A DNA stretch of 64,000 nucleotides from NCBI RefSeq assembly GCF_923081025.1, contig NZ_CAKLPZ010000001.1, forward strand, positions 930,001 to 994,000, read 5' to 3'. The position numbers and the translations under genes are program-made. The stretch comes from Neolewinella maritima. Lineage in GTDB: Bacteria; Bacteroidota; Bacteroidia; Chitinophagales; Saprospiraceae. Positions 7,804 through 15,964 of this stretch are shown here, piece by piece (position 1 is the stretch's first letter; each line of letters opens with the position of its first letter). The notes beneath the pieces are model-generated. The model was not told the origin of the DNA. It ran no database searches and saw nothing but the letters and a program-made list of their open reading frames with translations.

Positions 7804-8925
7804 ATGCACCACAAGCATCCCCCCCTCGCCCGTCCCGCCCTGGGGCAGTATGCCCGCACTGAACTGGCCTTCGTGGGCTCGACCTGTGCCCGCATGGAAG
7901 CCGTGATGCGCGACTGGATGCAGCAGCTCGGTGACTACCGTACGCTGCTGGTTACCGGAGAGCACACCGCGCCGGAGGTTGCTACCTCGATCCGCTCCGA
8001 CCGCAAGCACTTCACCTCCTCCCACGCCAGTTGGAACGCCTTCGACGACCGGCTACTGGGCGGACAGTACGACCTGGCCCTCGTCAACGGCAACCACTAC
8101 CCGGCCGCCCGTCAGATCGTGTTTGTAGACGAGGCCAAGGCGGGGACGCTGGTGCGCAGAAAAGATCAACTCAGCGATGTGCTGGCCGTCGTACTGGTCG
8201 ACACCGAGACCGTTCCGGACTGGCTACAGCAGCACGTAGAGGCGCAGGAAAGCGCGCCGGCTGTGTTACCCTTCTCCGCCGTTGATACGCTCCTGCCGAA
8301 GCTACTAGAGCTATTGCAGGCAGCCACGCCACCGCTACGTGCCCTGATCCTGGCCGGCGGCAAGAGCGAGCGGATGGGGGCGGACAAGTCCCGCCTGGTC
8401 TACCGCGATGGACAAACAGAAGTGGAGCGGCTACGGGACCTGTGCCGTAGTCTGGAGCTACCCGTACACCTTTCGGTACGTGATGCCACTTTCGCAGCCA
8501 ATGTCGCTGACCTCCCCCTGGTAGCCGACCGCTTTCTGGGACTGGGGCCCGCCGGTGCCATCGCCTCGGCCTTCCTGTCGGCCCCCGATGCCGCCTGGCT
8601 GGTGCTGGCCTGCGATCTGCCGCTGCTGGATGAGGCGACGCTGCGCACGCTCCTGACCGCCCGCCGACCCGACCGACTGGCTACCGCGGTGCGCGGTCCG
8701 GGCAAACCCTGGCCCGAGCCGCTGGTGGCGATCTACGAGCCGCGGGCCTATCAGCGGCTACTGCAGTTTTTGAGTCTGGGCTACGCTTGTCCGCGCAAGC
8801 TGCTCATCAACAGCGACGTAGCGGTCGTGGACCTGCCGGACGGGCGTCCGCTCACCAACGCCAATACGCCGGAGGAGCGGGAACGGGTGCTGGGGCAGAT
8901 TGGTGTAGCGCCCCACGGCCGATGA
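7804..8925 (+). CDS. MobA-like molybdenum cofactor guanylyltransferase with degenerate N-terminal MobB-like domain
   Basis: Protein of 373 aa in two parts. Residues about 180-365 are a nucleotidyltransferase of the MobA type, with LILAGGKSERMGADKS as the GTP-binding loop and LVLACDLPLLD as the metal-binding strand. It would add GMP to molybdopterin. Residues about 15-165 begin ELAFVGSTCARMEAVMRDW and look like a P-loop NTPase of the MobB type in which the Walker A Lys/Ser is lost; this second assignment is inference. It follows moeA after 6 bp. Confidence 0.8.
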   Translation: MHHKHPPLARPALGQYARTELAFVGSTCARMEAVMRDWMQQLGDYRTLLVTGEHTAPEVATSIRSDRKHFTSSHASWNAFDDRLLGGQYDLALVNGNHYPAARQIVFVDEAKAGTLVRRKDQLSDVLAVVLVDTETVPDWLQQHVEAQESAPAVLPFSAVDTLLPKLLELLQAATPPLRALILAGGKSERMGADKSRLVYRDGQTEVERLRDLCRSLELPVHLSVRDATFAANVADLPLVADRFLGLGPAGAIASAFLSAPDAAWLVLACDLPLLDEATLRTLLTARRPDRLATAVRGPGKPWPEPLVAIYEPRAYQRLLQFLSLGYACPRKLLINSDVAVVDLPDGRPLTNANTPEERERVLGQIGVAPHGR

Positions 8926-8965
8926 TCCTGGATGATGACTCAGAATAGAACGGCAACGCTGCACC

Positions 8966-10999
8966 TTATCTACGAATAAAATCGAGATGCAGCTGAACGA
9001 ATCGTTTTACGTGTTGTCGCTTTTCCATTAGCTCTTCTCTGCTGATATACTTTTTGGTAATATTCAATAAGGTAAGTCGGGGATCAAGCTGAACCACTAT
9101 CCGCGGAAGCAGTGGGCTCCGGGAGTAAGACCCGTCAAACCACTGGGTGTAGGCACTTTGTCGTTTCCTGCTGGAAATGATATAGCTTAACGCCCGCGAA
9201 ATATTGAACGGCGGAGCGAACACCCGGATATTGGAGTTTTCGATATTACCACTATAGAAAAGATCTCCGAGGGTAGCCGCTACCTCAGGAGTAGCATCTT
9301 CTAGCATCTCGATAAGAATGGGTGTGATCGCCGTATACGTGGTCTCGATATGGGGGTATGCGGCCAGGGATCGACTAAGGGTACGGGAAAAGCGCTGGAT
9401 GCCCTCCGCATAGTTATTCAGTCCCCACGCCTCGAGATGCACGGAGGGGTCTTTCAGCACGGGCTCGAATCGTCCGTTATCACCTTTACGGTAACTCAGG
9501 GTCGTTCCGTGTTCGCACTGCAGCAGTAATTCGAGGATGGGGCCTTTCCCCGCCCGGATGGATGGAAACATGTAAGCGGGTACCTTCCTGTTCTCCGGAG
9601 CGGTATGTGCACTGAAGTGGGTGACCGCTAAGTAGTAAGTGATCAGTTCGAAAGTAGGCTTTTTACTTTTGAGGATCCTGAAAATAGTATCCTGAAGCGT
9701 TCCCTTCCATCCTATATCAATAAAGCCGACACGCTTATCCTGAAGAAGTCCTTCCTGCTCGAAGTAGCTAATGACAGTCTCCCGGTAAACGCTCGCGCTC
9801 GATTCTACCTTCGCCTTCAGGCTAGTATTGCTCAGCAGTTCGTTTTGTAAACGGCTTATCAATTTTCTCGTGAGTCTATGATCCAGTCCGTTATCAATAA
9901 GGGATTGCCTCAGATCGGCACCGAGATGATCAATTAGTACATCGGCCCTGAAGTGTAAACGCTTTGCGACAATGTTGAACGTGATCACATTGTCCATCTC
10001 CTGGAAGATCCACTGGAAACTGCTGCTGGTGAGGCAGAAAATCGAGGCGAAGTAGGTGGATTGTCTGGACGTGTATAGGTAACGGATCTCAATATCGTAG
10101 TGAAAACAGGCGATGATCTCTTCTGCGATGATCTTCAGCAGGTAGCCGTCCCGTGCCAGAAAGTAGAGTCGTTTGATCCCCTCGTCAACTGCCTGCTTCA
10201 ATGAATTATGGACAAAGCCGTAGAACATAGGTCCCATAAAACTTGCCCCAAGCCGATACGACGGCTTTAGGTCATATCCCTCAAGCCGTGTTTGCTTACT
10301 CGCGCCGGCAAAGAGCTGTAGGAATATATTCTGTTCTTCCCTGAAGTAACTCCGTTCAATGCTACTTAGAACGGGATCTCGGTAGAATATGTAGTTCACC
10401 CCCATGCGCTTGGCCATGACGCAATCACTCTCGAAATTGTCACCCGTGTGGATAAGTGACGCTGGCCGGATATTCTGATCGGTACAGACATGACTGAACA
10501 GCGTTCCGTCTGACTTGCGCAGCTTTAGCTCAGACGATAAATACAGGGGGATAGCCGTTAGGCGAGCGTCAGCGTTCTCAAGCATTTGCATGACAACCGC
10601 CTTGCTGAGGTACATGTCTGAGATCAGGAAGACGTTCTGTTCGGATTCGATGATCTTGACCACGCTAGAGACATTCTGTGGTATAGGGTAGCAGCTGTCG
10701 ATCTCGATGGCTTCTTCCAATTCCTGAAGGAGCTCGAGGTGCTCCGCCTCGATCTGATGGAATTCTGAACCCAGGGCCGTGTATATCTCACGGAGCGTGA
10801 TCTCCGGGAAGGAGGACGTCTCATGCGCTACTTTCTGCGCACGCACCCTGAGATTGACAAATTCATCGATGAAGTAATCAGGGAATTCTAATCTAGTTAT
10901 TCCCTTAAGCTGCTCCCTCAATGCAACGAAAACACCTTTATCATTAGCAAATTTACGTGTGAGTAGTGTGTCAAAAATATCAAACGAGTAGTTGTTCAT
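8966..10999 (-). CDS. HAD-superfamily hydrolase of the COG5610 type (677 aa)
   Basis: N-terminal HAD phosphohydrolase-like domain with motif I SFDIFDTLLTR (nucleophile D7), motif II FLISDMYLS, motif III Lys in KLRKSDGTLF and motif IV HTGDNFESD. A long C-terminal half carries YFLARDGYLLK and VGFIDIGWKGTLQDTIF, typical of large HAD proteins found among surface-polysaccharide genes. The function is not established; a glycan role is inference from family context only. Base composition is clearly AT-richer than the neighbours, and the upstream flank is non-coding, both fitting horizontal acquisition. It stands alone, without glycosyltransferases beside it. Confidence 0.75.
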   Translation of the reverse strand: MNNYSFDIFDTLLTRKFANDKGVFVALREQLKGITRLEFPDYFIDEFVNLRVRAQKVAHETSSFPEITLREIYTALGSEFHQIEAEHLELLQELEEAIEIDSCYPIPQNVSSVVKIIESEQNVFLISDMYLSKAVVMQMLENADARLTAIPLYLSSELKLRKSDGTLFSHVCTDQNIRPASLIHTGDNFESDCVMAKRMGVNYIFYRDPVLSSIERSYFREEQNIFLQLFAGASKQTRLEGYDLKPSYRLGASFMGPMFYGFVHNSLKQAVDEGIKRLYFLARDGYLLKIIAEEIIACFHYDIEIRYLYTSRQSTYFASIFCLTSSSFQWIFQEMDNVITFNIVAKRLHFRADVLIDHLGADLRQSLIDNGLDHRLTRKLISRLQNELLSNTSLKAKVESSASVYRETVISYFEQEGLLQDKRVGFIDIGWKGTLQDTIFRILKSKKPTFELITYYLAVTHFSAHTAPENRKVPAYMFPSIRAGKGPILELLLQCEHGTTLSYRKGDNGRFEPVLKDPSVHLEAWGLNNYAEGIQRFSRTLSRSLAAYPHIETTYTAITPILIEMLEDATPEVAATLGDLFYSGNIENSNIRVFAPPFNISRALSYIISSRKRQSAYTQWFDGSYSRSPLLPRIVVQLDPRLTLLNITKKYISREELMEKRQHVKRFVQLHLDFIRR

Positions 11000-11541
11000 T
11001 ATATAGTACCTCTAAAACAATAAGTGAGAATCAGCCTAAAATCATAGACTGATTCCGCCGTTTGGTTAGCGCCACCACCCACCTCGATCTGGCACGGAGT
11101 ACCATCGAGAAGACGCTGCCGGCCGGAGGGTCGGATGGCCCCTCTCCGCTCGGCGCTTCTACATCGAATCGTCCGTTCTGCATAGCTGGTGTGGTAAGGA
11201 GGCAAGTGAACCTTCTGACACACCCTTTAAAACGGTCTCAGTATGCGCAGCGTACCCCCCATGTTCCCACATGTTAAGGAGGGTGCCGCCTGGAGGAGGA
11301 TCGAACCTAAAGCTAGCGTGCGGCTGCTAAATGTACGTGGTTGCAACTAATCTGGATCGAATCGATGCGGTGTCAGGACTTTCCCGATCATCCCCCTCGG
11401 GCACGTTTTCTTGGTCAGGGCAGCAGCCTGCTCGGCCGGAAGTCCACTTCCCGGCTACCGTGCGTATTCCCTGGTAGCGTTGACGCAACATCTCCTACGA
11501 ACGAAGGCCAGAGGATAGAACAAACACCGGTCCCCAGCGAT
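11000..11541. other. Long non-coding stretch beside the AT-rich HAD gene
   Basis: No frame here reads like a real protein on either strand. A perfect 7-bp inverted repeat GAATCAG/CTGATTC (11028-11034 and 11049-11055) lies just upstream of the HAD gene on its strand and could be regulatory. The rest may be a decayed remnant at the edge of an acquired segment, but I recognise no gene or element in it. Confidence 0.5.
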
Positions 11542-11549
11542 TACCTTTA
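11542..11549 (+). promoter_or_regulatory. Bacteroidota -7 promoter element (TACCTTTA)
   Basis: TACCTTTA matches the TAnnTTTG-type -7 element except for the last base. It lies 15 nt before the GTG start of the arginyltransferase-like gene, giving a very short leader. No clear TTG -33 element is seen. Confidence 0.45.
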
Positions 11550-11564
11550 CGCTGCGTTTGTTCC

Positions 11565-12674
11565 GTGTTCCAGTTCGCATCTCGTTTGGCCACTCATATT
11601 ATCCACCCCACCAAAGTCATCGCTCCCCAGCAACTCGACGAGTTTCTGGCCAGTGGTTGGCGACCTACGGGGCAGTCCATCTACACCAGCGACTACCTGC
11701 GTACGGACGACGACGAGCTGCACGGCTGTCTACAGATCCGCCTTTCCCTACAGGACTTCACCTTTAAAAAGCGCCACCGCAAGCTGCTGCGCCGCAATTC
11801 CGCGCGCTTCCGCATCGTGCACGAGGCCGCCCGCTTCCCCGACGGGGAGCTGCTGCGCGTCAACCGGCTGTACATGGACGTCCACCCCGAGAAGACCCGC
11901 GAGGACCTGGAGTACAACGTCATGAATGAAGACGGCGAGCGGGTCCTCAATACACAGCTGTTTCGGGTCTACGACGGCGAGCGCCTGGTGGCCTTCAGCT
12001 ACTTCGACGTAGGCCGGCGCGTGATCTACACCAAAGCGGGTATCTACGATCCGGCCTATGCCGGCTACAGCCTGGGGGTATTCACGATGCTACTGGAGGT
12101 ACAGTATGGGATGCAGCAGGACTTCACCCACTACTACCCCGGCTACTACGCGCCCACCTTCCCGGCCTTCGACTACAAGCTTCAGCTGGGCCCCATGACG
12201 TACCGGGAGATCCACACGGGCCGCTGGCTACCGCATCCTGAACTACACGCCGGTACCGGACCCATGGACCCCCTCACGCTGAACCGCAGCATGCTACTGA
12301 CGGCCCGGGATACTCTGATCGCGGCGGGCATTCGGGCCGAATTTCGTGAGTACCCCTCCTTTACCGGTCGCTTCCGTCCCCTGCGGGAGGGAGAAAATCA
12401 GATGCTCGACGCGCCATTGCTTCTACTGGTGGGCCGGCCGCTGCCCCTGGAGTTCTACTTCGTGCTCACCTACGACAACGAGGCGCAGACCTACCGCTAC
12501 GACGTGGTGCGTACGGCCAACCTCTACGATATGCGGGTACAGTTGCTGAGCCGGCAGGGCGTACCCCGCTTTACCACTCCGGTGGTGGTCCATAAGCGCG
12601 TGCTGGAGACGGCCGAGCTGCCGGAGATCGTGCGTTCGGTGCGCGAGCGGCTGCAGTCCGGAAGCCGCCCCTAA
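11565..12674 (+). CDS. Arginyl-tRNA--protein transferase-like (Ate1/Bpt C-terminal fold)
   Basis: Protein of 369 aa resembling aminoacyl-tRNA-protein transferases, which add an amino acid to protein N-termini and mark them for degradation. The best match is the acyltransferase-like region with YSLGVFTMLLEVQYGMQ and YYPGYYAPTFPAFDYKLQLG (residues about 170-210). The N-terminal Cys cluster of eukaryotic Ate1 is missing. The GTG at 11565 is chosen because it lies just after the -7 element. Its stop overlaps the stop of a convergent 42-aa gene by 3 bases. No ClpS/ClpA partner is seen in the window. Confidence 0.7.
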   Translation: MFQFASRLATHIIHPTKVIAPQQLDEFLASGWRPTGQSIYTSDYLRTDDDELHGCLQIRLSLQDFTFKKRHRKLLRRNSARFRIVHEAARFPDGELLRVNRLYMDVHPEKTREDLEYNVMNEDGERVLNTQLFRVYDGERLVAFSYFDVGRRVIYTKAGIYDPAYAGYSLGVFTMLLEVQYGMQQDFTHYYPGYYAPTFPAFDYKLQLGPMTYREIHTGRWLPHPELHAGTGPMDPLTLNRSMLLTARDTLIAAGIRAEFREYPSFTGRFRPLREGENQMLDAPLLLLVGRPLPLEFYFVLTYDNEAQTYRYDVVRTANLYDMRVQLLSRQGVPRFTTPVVVHKRVLETAELPEIVRSVRERLQSGSRP

Positions 12675-12799
12675 AAGGCGAACAGGTACATCAGTACGAG
12701 CAGGATGAACACGACCGTAGCGGTCACCAGAAAGAAGCGTTTGATCTGAGGGGGCGTGCCCGTACGGGCGGCCTTGCGTTTGCGACGTGCTTTTGCCAT
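12671..12799 (-). CDS. Small basic single-pass membrane protein (42 aa)
   Basis: Frame with a Lys/Arg-rich N-terminus (MAKARRKRKAARTG, residues 1-14) followed by one strongly hydrophobic segment (FFLVTATVVFILLVLMYLF, residues 22-40). By the positive-inside rule the N-terminus is cytoplasmic. The TAG stop (12673-12671) interlocks with the TAA stop of the convergent transferase gene. The function is unknown; the design is typical of small inner-membrane proteins. Confidence 0.6.
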   Translation of the reverse strand: MAKARRKRKAARTGTPPQIKRFFLVTATVVFILLVLMYLFAF

Positions 12800-12889
12800 G
12801 GAGGTAGTGAATGTGACTACTGGCTAATGTAACCCGTAGCTGCCGCAACCGCAAGTCGTACGGAGCATCGCGGGTAGGTACCGCTTACG

Positions 12890-12897
12890 TACCTTCA
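12890..12897 (+). promoter_or_regulatory. Possible -7 element of fabI (TACCTTCA)
   Basis: TACCTTCA, 24 nt upstream of the fabI ATG, resembles the TAnnTTTG family seen before several genes in the window. The match is partial and no clear -33 element is seen. Confidence 0.35.
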
Positions 12898-12921
12898 CCC
12901 GTCAGCAAAACGACCAAACGC

Positions 12922-13722
12922 ATGAGTAGTCAACTTCTCGCCGGCAAACGCGGCGTCATCTTCGGAGCCCTCGACAATCAGAGTATCGCCTGGCAGGTCG
13001 CCGAGGTCTGCGCGGAGCAGGGTGCCAAGTTCACCCTCACCAACGCCCCGGTCGCCCTGCGCTTCGGCTCCCTGGATGAGCTCGGCGAGAAGCTCGGCGC
13101 CGAGGTCATCCCGGCCGACGCCACCAGCATCGAAGACCTCGAAGCGCTGTTCACCAAGTCGGAAGAGATCCTGGGCGGCAAGCTCGACTTCGTACTCCAC
13201 GCCATCGGTATGTCGCTCAACGTCCGCAAGGGCAAGGAGTACACCGACCTGAAGCACGAATGGATGCTCAAGACCTTCGACATCTCGGCCATCAGCTTCC
13301 ACAAGATGTGTCAGGTGCTCTACAAGGGCGATCACATGGCCGACTGGGGCAGTATCCTGGGCCTGACCTACATCGCCGCTCAGCGCACCTTCCCCGACTA
13401 CTCCGAGATGGCCGAGTCCAAGGCCTTGCTCGAATCCTTCGCCCGCAGCTTCGGCTACCACTTCGGCGAGAAGAACCACGTGCGGGTCAATACCATCAGC
13501 CAGTCGCCCACCATGACCACGGCCGGCAAGGGCGTCAAGGGCTTCGACGAGTTCTTCGGCTATGCGGATACGATGTCGCCCCTCGGCAATGCCCCGGGTC
13601 GGGCCTGCGGCGAGTACTGCGCCAGCCTGTTCAGCGACTTCACCCGCTACGTGACCATGCAAAACCTGTACCACGATGGGGGCTTTAGCCAGATGGGGAT
13701 GAATCCGAAACTGGTTAAGTAG
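12922..13722 (+). CDS. fabI: Enoyl-[acyl-carrier-protein] reductase (NADH)
   Basis: FabI carries out the last reduction of each fatty-acid elongation cycle. The 266-aa protein has the short-chain dehydrogenase fold with the FabI-type cofactor loop GALDNQSIAWQVA near the N-terminus and the Y-x6-K catalytic pair Y160/K167 (DYSEMAESKALLES). INTISQSPTMTTAG-like sequence (residues about 190-203) and YHDGGFSQMGM near the end also match the family. The TAG stop is the first base triplet of a TTCG-hairpin repeat cluster. Confidence 0.95.
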   Translation: MSSQLLAGKRGVIFGALDNQSIAWQVAEVCAEQGAKFTLTNAPVALRFGSLDELGEKLGAEVIPADATSIEDLEALFTKSEEILGGKLDFVLHAIGMSLNVRKGKEYTDLKHEWMLKTFDISAISFHKMCQVLYKGDHMADWGSILGLTYIAAQRTFPDYSEMAESKALLESFARSFGYHFGEKNHVRVNTISQSPTMTTAGKGVKGFDEFFGYADTMSPLGNAPGRACGEYCASLFSDFTRYVTMQNLYHDGGFSQMGMNPKLVK

Positions 13723-13808
13723 GCCGCTACGCGGGTAGATCGCCTTCGGCTGGTTAGACCCCTTCGGCTGGGTAGACCCCTTCGGGGGTAGACCGCTTCG
13801 CGGGTAGG
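13720..13808 (+). repeat. TTCG-hairpin repeat cluster R1 (after fabI)
   Basis: About five units of the form TAGAyC + short hairpin: CCGC-tac-GCGG, GCC-ttc-GGC, CCCC-ttcg-GCTG (imperfect), CCCC-ttcg-GGGG and CCGC-ttc-GCGG, each followed by GTAGA or TTAGA. The first TAG is the fabI stop codon. Orientation is the same as fabI. Likely acts as a 3'-UTR structure or terminator. Confidence 0.75.
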
Positions 13809-13876
13809 GGCGGGCAACGGGTGGGGGGAGAATGGTGTCCTTGGGGCGTTGGTTTAGGTAGAATGTAGGGAGCGGT

Positions 13877-15847
13877 ATGGTGCAATGGAAGTATGTGTGG
13901 GGACTCTGGCTGCTGCTGTACGCGGTAGGGGCGGGGGCGCAGGTGCTGGATCCCAGTGACCGGGGGCAGCTTGATCCCGACGACCCGGACTATGACGCGG
14001 CCTCGGCCCGGCGGGGTACACCACAGCAACAGCGGGAGGTGCTGCCCGATACCTTTGGCATTTTCATCTACCGCGTAGAGAATCCTAATCAGGAGCGTCG
14101 CTTTGCGGATAGCCTGCTCAATAGCTTTCAGTACTACGAGCCGGACCGGACGGTGGACTTCGACTACGCTACCCTGGGCCAGATCGGCTCGGCGGCCTAT
14201 CCGCTGCGGTATACGCCCGTCCGACGGCGGGGACTGGAGGTGGGGCAGCGTCAGTTCGACCTCTACCGGGTGGAGGTGGATGAGCTGGACTTCTACCGGC
14301 TGGAACGTCCCTTTACCTACCTGCGCTACCTGCGGGGTAGCGAGCAGAACGACGGCCGCCTGACCGCCCGCTTCAGCCGCAACTTCGCCGACGGCGTGAA
14401 CCTGCTGCTGGACTATGACCGCATATTCCAGACCGGTGATCAGGATCAGTACCCCGCTTCGGCGGTGCGCAATACCCAGGTGTCTACGGGCCTTTCTGTA
14501 CGCCCCCCGGGCAGTCGCTACAGCGGCTTTTTCACCTTCTCGGCCAACACTTTCGAGGAGCAGCAGAATGGCGGTATCGTCGATATCGATGCCGCACAGA
14601 TCGGCGAGCTCAGCGACCTGGCCACCCTGGATCCCTACCTGGCCAGCACCTTCCAGCGGCAGAGCTACCGGCAGGTGTCGGCTACCCAGTACCTGCAGTT
14701 CGGCGCGGCTACGGATACGCTCACTGGGCGGGAGCGCCGCGCCTTCACCGTCAAGCACCAGCTGCGCATCGACCGGCGAGCTTACCGCATGAGTAGTCTG
14801 CGCGAGGCGGGCGATAGTAGTTTCTACAACCGCTATCCCGCCCTGGACCTCGACACCCGCGGACTGCGCAGCCAGCTACAGCACAACGTGATCAGCAATG
14901 AGCTGGGGCTATCCACCTTCCGCCGCAGCCAGTCGGGCAGCCGGGAAACCGTACAGAAGGACGTGCTGGAAGTAAGCCTGATCCACCAGCTCCATCGCGT
15001 ACTGCGCGACAATGGAGACAGTACCGCCAACTTCGTGCTGGCCACCGCCCGCGTAGGTCTGCGGCCCAGCGACCGGCTACAATTCCTCGTCGACGCCCAA
15101 CTCAATCTCCTGGGCCAGATTGGCGACTACCGCGTGGAGGCCGCCGGTACCCTCGACCTGGGCCGGGCCGGTAAGCTCGAACTGCTGGGCCTCAACCAGC
15201 TCTACGCCCCCGATCTTCTGCAGCGTACCTATCTGCTCAACGGCAGCGAGCTCTACGCCCGCGACTTCGCCAAGACCCTCGAGCTGCGTCTGGAGGGGGC
15301 CTACACCCTGCCCTTCGTCGGCATCCGTGCCGGACTGGCCTACAGTCTGCTCACCAACTACATCTACTTCGATGCGGCGGGCACGCCGGTGCAGAGCTCC
15401 GGTCCGAACAGCATCCTACAACTCACGGCCGAACGCAACTTCCGCTTCGGCAGCTACCGGCTAGACAATCGCGTACTCCTACAGCAAGCCGATGAGACGG
15501 TCTTTCGCCTGCCTCAGCTGTACGGCGAGCACAGTCTGTACTACGCCGGCAAGTGGTTCGGGGTGCTAAACGTGAATCTGGGTATGGACATCCGCTACGC
15601 CTCCAGCTTCCAGCCCAATTACTACAACCCCGTGCTGCAGCAATTCCAGCTGCAGGACGCGCAGCGTACGGATTTCGCCGTCCAGGTCGATCCCTTCTTC
15701 AGCCTGCGGGTCACGCGCTTCCGCTTCTTCGTAAAGTTCGTGCAGGCGCAGACCTTATTGACCAACCGGCTCCTCTACCTCACGGCGGAGCATCCCTATC
15801 CGGACGCGGCACTGCGGGTGGGGGTCAGTTGGCGGCTGCTGGACTAA
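13877..15847 (+). CDS. Putative porin (Bacteroidota type, outer-membrane beta-barrel)
   Basis: Protein of 656 aa with a signal peptide (cleavage near residue 23, GAGAQ-V), an acidic spacer and a long region of alternating hydrophobic/aromatic strands typical of an outer-membrane barrel, ending in a VGVSWRLLD strand. Features such as LPDTFGIFIYRVENPN and FRFFVKFVQAQTLLTN fit the family annotated as putative porin in this phylum. The transported substrate is unknown. A large inverted repeat follows and is shared with the convergent oxidoreductase gene. Confidence 0.75.
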   Translation: MVQWKYVWGLWLLLYAVGAGAQVLDPSDRGQLDPDDPDYDAASARRGTPQQQREVLPDTFGIFIYRVENPNQERRFADSLLNSFQYYEPDRTVDFDYATLGQIGSAAYPLRYTPVRRRGLEVGQRQFDLYRVEVDELDFYRLERPFTYLRYLRGSEQNDGRLTARFSRNFADGVNLLLDYDRIFQTGDQDQYPASAVRNTQVSTGLSVRPPGSRYSGFFTFSANTFEEQQNGGIVDIDAAQIGELSDLATLDPYLASTFQRQSYRQVSATQYLQFGAATDTLTGRERRAFTVKHQLRIDRRAYRMSSLREAGDSSFYNRYPALDLDTRGLRSQLQHNVISNELGLSTFRRSQSGSRETVQKDVLEVSLIHQLHRVLRDNGDSTANFVLATARVGLRPSDRLQFLVDAQLNLLGQIGDYRVEAAGTLDLGRAGKLELLGLNQLYAPDLLQRTYLLNGSELYARDFAKTLELRLEGAYTLPFVGIRAGLAYSLLTNYIYFDAAGTPVQSSGPNSILQLTAERNFRFGSYRLDNRVLLQQADETVFRLPQLYGEHSLYYAGKWFGVLNVNLGMDIRYASSFQPNYYNPVLQQFQLQDAQRTDFAVQVDPFFSLRVTRFRFFVKFVQAQTLLTNRLLYLTAEHPYPDAALRVGVSWRLLD

Positions 15848-15854
15848 GGGGATC

Positions 15855-15960
15855 TAAACACGGAGGGACACGGATTTAATTGCACGGATTTTCACGGAGC
15901 CATCCCATCATCCACACCTCCGTGAAAATCCGTGCCCCAAATCCGTGCACTCCGTGTTTA
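15855..15960. terminator. Long composite inverted repeat between convergent genes
   Basis: Three nested perfect arms: TAAACACGGAG (15855-15865) with 15950-15960, CACGGATTT (15869-15877) with 15939-15947, and GCACGGATTTTCACGGAG (15882-15899) with 15918-15935. The central loop is 18 nt. It lies 7 bp after the porin stop and 4 bp before the end of the convergent oxidoreductase, so it should work as a two-way terminator. Words such as ACACGGAGG recur at 925-933. Confidence 0.75.
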
Positions 15961-15964
15961 AAAC

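Noticed and set aside
11283-11330. tRNA-like 3' end on the minus strand (GGTTCGATCC)
   Set aside because: The T-stem does not pair and no anticodon or acceptor stem can be built around it.
11341-11925. 194-aa frame overlapping the transferase start
   Set aside because: Ser/Thr/Arg-rich shadow composition and continuation inside the real gene in another frame.
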